Shown piece after piece: positions 6,981-11,611 of a DNA stretch of 11,611 nucleotides. The translations under genes and the position numbers were made by a program. Positions within the stretch are counted from its first letter, which is position 1. Every line of letters starts with the position of its first letter. This DNA comes from Clostridia bacterium (lineage in GTDB: Bacteria > Bacillota > Clostridia > Saccharofermentanales > UBA5734), in NCBI GenBank assembly GCA_009929975.1, contig RZZF01000025.1, forward strand, positions 1-11,611, in the 5' to 3' direction. Below the pieces are notes generated by a model. It was not told the DNA's origin. It did not search any database and worked only from the letters and a program-made list of their open reading frames with translations.

Positions 6981-7136
6981 CAGGCCTCCTATCCATTCAT
7001 ATCAAACAGATATGACGGCAGATCCCGGATCTTTTGATTTCACCAGATCATGCGCTCAGGATTTGCTGTCGGACCGATCCCTGACCAGATAACACGATCG
7101 ATGGCTGATCGCATGACGGTCGGTTATTACACCTTC

Positions 7137-7174
7137 ATCATAACATGTTTCGCTATATCGGAACATGTTATGAT
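7137..7174. repeat. Perfect 13-base inverted repeat, probable operator
   Basis: ATCATAACATGTT (7137-7149) and AACATGTTATGAT (7162-7174) are exact reverse complements around a 12-base centre, TCGCTATATCGG. The symmetry axis lies within the candidate -10 box of the minus-strand promoter described separately. No T-run follows on either strand, so it is not an ordinary terminator. An AT-rich operator for a dimeric repressor is the simplest reading. Confidence 0.65.
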
Positions 7175-7181
7175 CTGTCAG
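7152..7181 (-). promoter_or_regulatory. Candidate promoter of the phosphoribosyltransferase-to-membrane-protein gene set
   Basis: On the minus strand CTGACA (7181-7176) is followed after 18 bases by TATAGC (7157-7152), matching five of six and four of six consensus positions. One arm of the 13-base inverted repeat fills the spacer, the -10 box is in its centre, and the other arm covers the start of transcription, near 7145. This would leave an untranslated leader of about 165 bases before the gene starting at 6980. In that leader I recognise no riboswitch class. Confidence 0.45.
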
Positions 7182-7240
7182 AAGGCGGGCAGAAATCCTG
7201 CGAGATCACATAACGTATGATCAGAAGGCCATCTGCCGTT

Positions 7241-7843
7241 TCACAATATTTTTCTCATCACGATCCGGCCATCACACCGCGCGACCTCCATCAACCCTGC
7301 TTTTTCATACAGCGTTACGGGGCCATGGAAATCCCAGGCGACACGTCCTTCTTGCGCTTCTCCATAGCCCTCCACAGCATCATAGCCTTTTGGCCGCGCA
7401 TCCCCGATCACGCGCTCCAGCAAAGCGGTCGCGATGCCCTGGCCGGAGTAGTCCGGCGCAATGGCAAAGCAGACGACCGACAGGGTTTTGCCACACGCAT
7501 TGCGGCGGGCTATCTCAGGGATAAAGTTCCAGTCGTTGACCGGATAGTGGTTCATGTCGCCGGCATTACACCAGCCGATACTAATATCGCCATCGAATGC
7601 CAGATATCCTTGTAATCGCTCTTCTGCCAGCTGTTTTTCGGCATTCCTGCGCAGCGTTCCCTTGATATCGCTACCAAACTCACTCACCATCTGCCGGATG
7701 GCAGACGTCTCCATGGTGGGCGCATTACAATAACATGGACCATTCGGGTTATGGCCTTTTTCAGCCGCGAACGCCCGGTTGTCAAAAAAATCAAGATAAG
7801 CCGAAGCAAGATCCGGCGTCAGTGGCTTGATCGTAAGATTCAT
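7241..7843 (-). CDS. GNAT-family N-acetyltransferase
   Basis: Encodes 200 residues. The acetyl-CoA site is clear: strand SVVCFAIAPDYSGQGIATALL (122-142), with the Q/R-x-x-G-x-G/A type pyrophosphate loop at S133-A138, followed by an alpha helix and GYDAVEGYG. The C-terminal VTLYEKAGLMEVAR (176-189) is the usual last GNAT helix-strand. An N-terminal CYCNAP segment (37-42) and the GYLAFDGDISIGWCNA strand pair resemble a Bacillota GNAT subgroup with Cys-rich entry. It transfers acetyl from acetyl-CoA to an amine; the substrate is not evident. The start is the ATG at 7843, with GGAAG seven bases upstream; the frame reaches a TTG at 7891 without a ribosome binding site. It lies 90 bases behind the beta-helix gene. 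That gap has no clear terminator or promoter, so it may be the last gene of the upstream minus-strand set. Confidence 0.9.
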   Translation of the reverse strand: MNLTIKPLTPDLASAYLDFFDNRAFAAEKGHNPNGPCYCNAPTMETSAIRQMVSEFGSDIKGTLRRNAEKQLAEERLQGYLAFDGDISIGWCNAGDMNHYPVNDWNFIPEIARRNACGKTLSVVCFAIAPDYSGQGIATALLERVIGDARPKGYDAVEGYGEAQEGRVAWDFHGPVTLYEKAGLMEVARCDGRIVMRKIL

Positions 7844-7933
7844 AGTTCGACTTCCTTTCTGTTGCGCTGAATTCAATCGAAACGGAAACAATCACAGATT
7901 TATCTGGCATTCGAACGAATGATTTACCCGGGT

Positions 7934-8932
7934 TTATACCGGTTCCGCCAGACCACCGACATAAACATTGTCACGCCAGATCACATTCCGGTTGTCACCT
8001 TTGTAAAGGACCGCGTGAGGACTTGTCTTTCTGAACTGGCCGTTGGCAATCAGCAAATCGCCCTGCCGATGGTCGATCACGGTAACATCATCCATTTTGT
8101 ACGTGTAATTATTAAAATAGCTGCAGCCGATCAGACGTGTATTTTCGGTGACCAGAAACCCTGTCTTGCCTGTATCCGCATAGCAGTCCGTCAGAATCGC
8201 ATCATGTGAGCTGAGGACATAGTTAACTGAATCAATCAGCATTTCCGGCAGTTCACCATCGTTGCGCGGCGGAATCGGGCCACCCCAGACATGGCAGCGT
8301 GTCAGACGGTTGGAGCCGCCACCGAGCAGTTCAATGCCTCTGGTGTAGTCAACGATAATACAATCGATAAAGTGGCTGTCCCCGCCGTTCGAACTGATTC
8401 CGGCATTCGGGCTCAGCCCTGGCATCGTGCATTTGAAATACAGATTTTGTGCCACCAGTTCATAGGTCCAGGTGCTGCCGGCATCTTCGATCTTTAATCC
8501 ATACGGTTTCCCGTTTCTGAATGAGACATCACGCATGGTAAAGTGTTTGAAACTGTTCAGGCACATGCAGCTGGCCTTGCCCGCGCCATCAAGATATCCG
8601 CCAATCACAAACAGATTCCAGTCCTCTGCGTCATAATCGTCAGACGGTGTCAGATGGCTATCGCATTCAACCACATCAGGATAGGATGAAGCAGCGTCAT
8701 ATTTCAGCACATAGTCCATCTCCCGCACAGCTTTCAGTACGGCTGACTTATGCATGAGCAGTGAGCAGGCATTCGTGATCTCAATCGTCCCGGCAATTTC
8801 ATAGACACCTTTTGGTATGTACAAAACGCCGCGTTCACAGTCCTTCACGGCACGATTGATTCTCGCGTCATCACTGTTTTCTCCGACTTTGCGCGGGTAA
8901 TCCGCCAGATTCGCATCATAGGGTCCTGTCAT
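7934..8932 (-). CDS. Right-handed parallel beta-helix protein (pectate lyase / GH28-related superfamily), no signal peptide
   Basis: Encodes 332 residues. After a short polar start, DDARINRAVKDCERGVLYIPKGVYEI (about 22-47) is the typical entry to a pectate-lyase-3-like beta-helix: an alpha helix, then a strand with IPKGVY. Repeated short strands follow (TIEITNACSLLMH, NLFVIGGYLDGAGK, FTMRDVSFRNGKPYGLKIEDA, SHFIDCIIVDYTRGIELLGG, LIGCSYFNN). I do not find the GH28 catalytic set (NxD, DD, HG, RxK), so hydrolase activity is uncertain; a lyase or binding role is possible. There is no signal peptide or anchor, so the product should stay in the cytoplasm. The start is the ATG at 8932 with GAGGTG six bases before it; the in-frame GTG at 8941 falls inside that site. 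It follows the MFS gene by 48 bases, which suggests that it handles something the transporter brings in. Confidence 0.82.
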   Translation of the reverse strand: MTGPYDANLADYPRKVGENSDDARINRAVKDCERGVLYIPKGVYEIAGTIEITNACSLLMHKSAVLKAVREMDYVLKYDAASSYPDVVECDSHLTPSDDYDAEDWNLFVIGGYLDGAGKASCMCLNSFKHFTMRDVSFRNGKPYGLKIEDAGSTWTYELVAQNLYFKCTMPGLSPNAGISSNGGDSHFIDCIIVDYTRGIELLGGGSNRLTRCHVWGGPIPPRNDGELPEMLIDSVNYVLSSHDAILTDCYADTGKTGFLVTENTRLIGCSYFNNYTYKMDDVTVIDHRQGDLLIANGQFRKTSPHAVLYKGDNRNVIWRDNVYVGGLAEPV

Positions 8933-8938
8933 TGATTC

Positions 8939-8944
8939 CACCTC
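8939..8944 (-). promoter_or_regulatory. Ribosome binding site deciding the beta-helix start
   Basis: GAGGTG on the minus strand, six bases from the ATG at 8932. The alternative GTG start (8941-8939) is part of the site itself, so it cannot be the initiation codon. Confidence 0.65.
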
Positions 8945-8980
8945 TTTCTTTATCTTATCTTTTTCTGCCGATTGATCTTG

Positions 8981-10147
8981 TCATGATCTTGCCAATTTTT
9001 TGATCAGACGTTCTGACATGATGAACATGAGCAGCGCGAAAAACAGCAAATAAACCGGATACACTCCGATGCTGGTCACATCCGCGATCAGACCGAAGAG
9101 CGGCGGAATGAATGTACCGCCGATATAGGCACTGGCCATTTGTACGCCGATGATCGCCTGCGAATTATTTTTTCCGAAATTAACTGGTGTGGAATGGATG
9201 ATCGACGGATAGATCGGCGCGCAGCCCAATCCCACGACCACCAGCCCGATCAGCGCCAGAAAATTGACGGCAACGGGCAGGCCGACCATCAGAATACCGA
9301 TGACGATGATGAGACTGCCGAAGCGGATCAGACGCCGATCGCCGATCCGGTCGGCGATGAAGCCGTTGAGAAAACGTCCGAATGTAATTCCCAGATAAAA
9401 CAGCGAGGCAAATTTCGCGGCAATCTCGGCATCAACGCCACGGTACTGGACAAAATAACTGCTGGCCCAAAGTCCTGCGGTCGTCTCAAGCGCGATGTAG
9501 CTGAAAAATGAAATAAGGACAATGACGACACCTTTGATTTTCAAGATCTGAACCAGGCTGAGCGGGGTACTTGAAAGCTTGTGCTGATCCACGGCGACTG
9601 ATTTTTTCTTCCATAACGGCAGGCTGAGGAACAGGATCACAGTCACAATAACCTGAATGATGGCGATGAAACGGTAACCGGACGTCCATCCCAATCCACG
9701 GGTCAGGTGATAGCTCATGATATAGGGGCTTGTTGCCGCTCCCACACCCCAAAAACAATGCAGCCAACTCATGTGGCGCGAGGCATAATGAAGAGCGACA
9801 TAATTATTCAGCGCCGCGTCAATCGCTCCCGCTCCGAGGCCATAGGGTATGGCCCATAGACACAATAGAAAGAATGACCCGGAAATTGAAAACCCGAACA
9901 ACGCGACCGCCGTCATCAAGACACTGACGGCAGTCACAAGCCCTGCGCCAAATCGTCTGGTCAGCCGGTCGGACATCAGGCTGGAGATAATGGTCCCTCC
10001 GGCGATCATCATCGTGATGATTCCGGCATAGGACAACGGAACATCAAAGTCACGGAACATGGCCGGCCAGGCCGAACCGAGAAGCGAATCCGGCAGGCCG
10101 AGACTGATAAAAGCAATATAGATGACGACAATCAATAATGAAACCAT
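8981..10147 (-). CDS. Major facilitator superfamily (MFS) transporter
   Basis: Encodes 388 residues with about twelve membrane helices in two halves. Helix 1 leads into SLGLPDSLLGSAWPAM, a motif I associate with FucP-like and fungal-type sugar MFS proteins in Bacillota. The loop between helices 2 and 3 has SDRLTRRFG, a version of the MFS A motif, and it recurs in the second half as GFIADRIGDRRLIRFG, as expected from the internal duplication. PYGLGAGAIDAALNNYVA is the helix 4-5 region. The central loop (LPLWKKKSVAVDQHKLSST) is short and basic. It probably carries a small sugar-like solute by proton symport; the direction is not proven. The start is the ATG at 10147, because GAGG precedes it by five bases; the frame extends to a GTG at 10216 with no ribosome binding site. 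It lies between an APH kinase and a beta-helix gene on the same strand. Confidence 0.9.
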   Translation of the reverse strand: MVSLLIVVIYIAFISLGLPDSLLGSAWPAMFRDFDVPLSYAGIITMMIAGGTIISSLMSDRLTRRFGAGLVTAVSVLMTAVALFGFSISGSFFLLCLWAIPYGLGAGAIDAALNNYVALHYASRHMSWLHCFWGVGAATSPYIMSYHLTRGLGWTSGYRFIAIIQVIVTVILFLSLPLWKKKSVAVDQHKLSSTPLSLVQILKIKGVVIVLISFFSYIALETTAGLWASSYFVQYRGVDAEIAAKFASLFYLGITFGRFLNGFIADRIGDRRLIRFGSLIIVIGILMVGLPVAVNFLALIGLVVVGLGCAPIYPSIIHSTPVNFGKNNSQAIIGVQMASAYIGGTFIPPLFGLIADVTSIGVYPVYLLFFALLMFIMSERLIKKLARS

Positions 10148-10152
10148 GTAGT

Positions 10153-10156
10153 CCTC
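10153..10156 (-). promoter_or_regulatory. Ribosome binding site deciding the MFS start
   Basis: GAGG on the minus strand, five bases before the ATG at 10147. Starting here places the first hydrophobic helix at the N-terminus, as usual for MFS proteins. The longer choices, ATG at 10198 and GTG at 10216, have no such site. Confidence 0.6.
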
Positions 10157-10222
10157 ACTGAAAGATGAAATTGGGTAACCCCTCCGCTGTTTTCTCATGA
10201 TCGGGTGGGGCTTCACATGATT

Positions 10223-11161
10223 TTATCGCACTTTTGTTGATTTGTCGTTCGTCTCACCCGATGTCAGGCGCTGCATGATTCTGGTTCGCAGGTCCGCCAT
10301 GTGATGCACAGATCCAAACGTATTTTTGACAACCTGCCAGCCATAATCGTGGACAAGAATGGCCTGAATACAGCGATCCAGTAAATCTTCCGCAGTGATC
10401 TTTCCATAATAACCCTGCAGTAAATCGAGATCAAAATTGAAGGCGTCACAGGCAATGGCCATGTCTTCATAGATCGCCGGCGCCCTGATGGAATCCGCGA
10501 AATCAATCACGGTCACATCCCCAGAGTCTCCAATGATCAGGTTATCTTCGGTCAGATCGCCATGGACATACACAAAATCATCGCGGTTCAAACGATGGAG
10601 ACAGCGTTTCTGCGCGTCTCTGATGTCTGCGGGAGCATCGTGCCAGCGCGGACTGTTCAATGTCCGTTGAATGACGTCAATCCCATTGAAATTCTCACAC
10701 GGTGTCGCCCATGACCGGACAATCTGCCGCAGCGTCCTGCCGATCGCGATCTTTTCCTCCGGATTCAGTGCGGCCTTGCGATCCCCGAGTGTCTCACCAT
10801 ACACGTAATCCATGATCAGGTATCGGAACAGATAGCGATCCTGTATCTCGCCTTTCGCCTGCAGCCGCGGAACGGACACCCCAAGGGCATTGGCCCGCTC
10901 CAGCGCATACAATTCCGCTTGATAATCGGGCCAGCTGTCATAGCCGGATTCAATCGGTACAAAAATTTTGATAACCAGAGGGCCGATCCGAAACACCCCG
11001 TTGGTTCCCGGTTTACAGCTCTCAACAGCGTGCAGAGCAAAATTTTCATTGTCGAATATCGTTTTGATAAGTGGTTGAAAGTCGCGGACGGAACAAAAAA
11101 CGCCGCCCCAGGTCGCCCAGTCTTTAATGATGAAATTGAACTGCCAATCCGTCATGTTCAT
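10223..11161 (-). CDS. APH / choline kinase-like small-molecule phosphotransferase
   Basis: Encodes 312 residues of the protein-kinase-like fold. ATP-lobe elements are LVIKIF with Lys65 and the helix YQAELYALERA with Glu83. The catalytic loop is YVHGDLTEDNLII, with H200, D202 and N207 (HGDxxxxN), and the metal-binding VTVIDFADS has D220. RYLIMDYVYGETL (113-125) is the hinge. The family phosphorylates hydroxyls of aminoglycosides, sugars, amino alcohols or amino acids; nothing here points to resistance specifically. The protein is cytoplasmic. It starts at 11161, only seven bases after the decarboxylase-like gene ends; the GAGG site (11167-11170) overlaps that gene's TGA, so translation is probably coupled. 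Its place before an MFS gene suggests that the imported solute could be its substrate, which is inference. Confidence 0.88.
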   Translation of the reverse strand: MNMTDWQFNFIIKDWATWGGVFCSVRDFQPLIKTIFDNENFALHAVESCKPGTNGVFRIGPLVIKIFVPIESGYDSWPDYQAELYALERANALGVSVPRLQAKGEIQDRYLFRYLIMDYVYGETLGDRKAALNPEEKIAIGRTLRQIVRSWATPCENFNGIDVIQRTLNSPRWHDAPADIRDAQKRCLHRLNRDDFVYVHGDLTEDNLIIGDSGDVTVIDFADSIRAPAIYEDMAIACDAFNFDLDLLQGYYGKITAEDLLDRCIQAILVHDYGWQVVKNTFGSVHHMADLRTRIMQRLTSGETNDKSTKVR

Positions 11162-11166
11162 CCTGA

Positions 11167-11171
11167 CCTCA
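11167..11171 (-). promoter_or_regulatory. Stop / ribosome-binding-site overlap linking the decarboxylase-like and kinase genes
   Basis: On the minus strand TGAGG combines the stop of the upstream gene (TGA, 11171-11169) with the GAGG site (11170-11167) of the kinase, five bases before its ATG at 11161. This is a typical arrangement for translational coupling. Confidence 0.6.
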
Positions 11172-11611
11172 ATCGGAGCAGCGAAAGCTGATCAACGGCA
11201 GGCGAAAGACAGCAGCTGCCAAAGCCTGTATCATCGCAAACGGCATCAGCAGACTGCCCAATGTGATGACCTCCACTTCATAGAACCATGAACATCGCTT
11301 GTCCGGTTTTCCCTTGAACCGGTTCATCAGCGAACTCCATGGAATGCCATAGGCATTGCCAGTAAGTATCACTTGAGCCGAACCAAGAATACCCTGAGCC
11401 TTTTCCGGGGAGTATTGTCGTGTTAACATCATATACATATCAGGGTCATAGAGTCCCTTTCCCTCGGCAAAATGTTGTGCAAATACAATAGCAGGGGCTT
11501 CCTCCGGTGGAATTGATACAGAACTACCCGTTAACAACTGGGCAATTTCTTCCTCGGCAAGGCCTTCTTGCAATGCCATTCGGGTGTGTGCGTAAGAACA
11601 TAGTGCACAAC
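11169..11611 (-). CDS. Carboxymuconolactone decarboxylase / AhpD-like protein (5' end outside window)
   Basis: The frame is open at the right edge, so the N-terminus lies beyond it; 146 residues are visible. They begin with CALCSYAHTRMALQEGL, the AhpD-type CxxC with a nearby His, which forms a redox-active disulfide or peroxide-linked site in this family. EEEIAQLL, EEAPAIVFAQHFAEG and the ILGSAQVILTGNAYGIPW helix complete the all-helical fold. After a basic linker (RFKGKPDKRC) comes a hydrophobic tail, about EVITLGSLLMPFAMIQALAA, which may anchor it to the membrane. The ATG at 11579 is internal, downstream of CxxC. The activity could be peroxidase-like, disulfide exchange, or gamma-carboxymuconolactone decarboxylation; the cysteines make a redox role more likely. 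Codons in the N-terminal part seem a little AT-richer than in the kinase next to it. Confidence 0.85.
   Translation of the reverse strand, partial: CALCSYAHTRMALQEGLAEEEIAQLLTGSSVSIPPEEAPAIVFAQHFAEGKGLYDPDMYMMLTRQYSPEKAQGILGSAQVILTGNAYGIPWSSLMNRFKGKPDKRCSWFYEVEVITLGSLLMPFAMIQALAAAVFRLPLISFRCSD

Noticed and set aside
7040..7114. A possible 24-codon leader peptide on the minus strand
   Set aside because: There is no ribosome binding site before its ATG and the sequence has no run of a regulatory amino acid.
7137..7174. The inverted repeat as a rho-independent terminator of the acetyltransferase gene
   Set aside because: It is AT-rich with no T-run on either side and lies about 65-100 bases past the stop; an operator fits better.
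7844..7891. TTG-initiated extension of the acetyltransferase
   Set aside because: The ATG at 7843 has a well-spaced ribosome binding site and begins the normal GNAT fold.
10148..10216. GTG-initiated, 23-residue N-terminal extension of the MFS protein
   Set aside because: It has no ribosome binding site, and the strong GAGG site before the ATG at 10147 places helix 1 correctly.
10223..11161. The kinase as an aminoglycoside resistance gene
   Set aside because: Only general fold motifs are shared; nothing in sequence or context distinguishes antibiotic from sugar or metabolite substrates.

Overview
The window reads as a chromosomal fragment of a fermentative, low-complexity Gram-positive-like bacterium, probably Bacillota (Clostridia or Erysipelotrichia type) with roughly even base composition. 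The signs are strong GAGG/AGGAGG ribosome binding sites at nearly every start, short intergenic gaps, and Bacillota-style families: an ABC-2 permease, a PyrE-like phosphoribosyltransferase, a TIM-barrel isomerase and small membrane proteins. The first ~350 bases look different. They encode the tail of a DUF1573 repeat protein of a kind I associate with Bacteroidota, and it ends exactly where a headless ABC-2 permease begins, so this edge may be a rearrangement or an assembly chimera.

Layout. Plus strand, 1-3363: DUF1573 tail; C-terminal part of an ABC-2 permease; a 365-base gap without a recognisable gene; a short-chain dehydrogenase (SDR); and an FAD-dependent oxidoreductase with a possible promoter of its own. 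The plus-strand genes converge at a GC-rich palindrome (3364-3377) with a long minus-strand block. That block falls into two gene sets, listed in direction of transcription. The upstream set (11611 down to 7241) is a CxxC carboxymuconolactone decarboxylase/AhpD-like protein (5' end outside the window), an APH-family kinase, an MFS transporter, a beta-helix protein without signal peptide, and a GNAT acetyltransferase. The downstream set (6980 down to 3389) is an orphan PyrE-like phosphoribosyltransferase, a sugar-phosphate-isomerase-like TIM barrel, a PQQ-type sugar dehydrogenase lipoprotein, a very short TspO/MBR protein, and a small multi-pass membrane protein.

The two minus-strand sets are separated by 260 bases. 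This gap holds a perfect 13-base inverted repeat centred on a candidate -10 box, a plausible repressor-controlled promoter for the downstream set. How the genes work together is mostly inference. The upstream set could import a small carbohydrate or glycoside (MFS) and process, phosphorylate or acetylate it inside the cell. The downstream set mixes carbohydrate isomerisation with a surface sugar oxidase and membrane proteins. No RNA gene, insertion sequence, CRISPR array or phage gene was recognised. Several starts were moved inward from the longest open frame because a clear ribosome binding site decides them.
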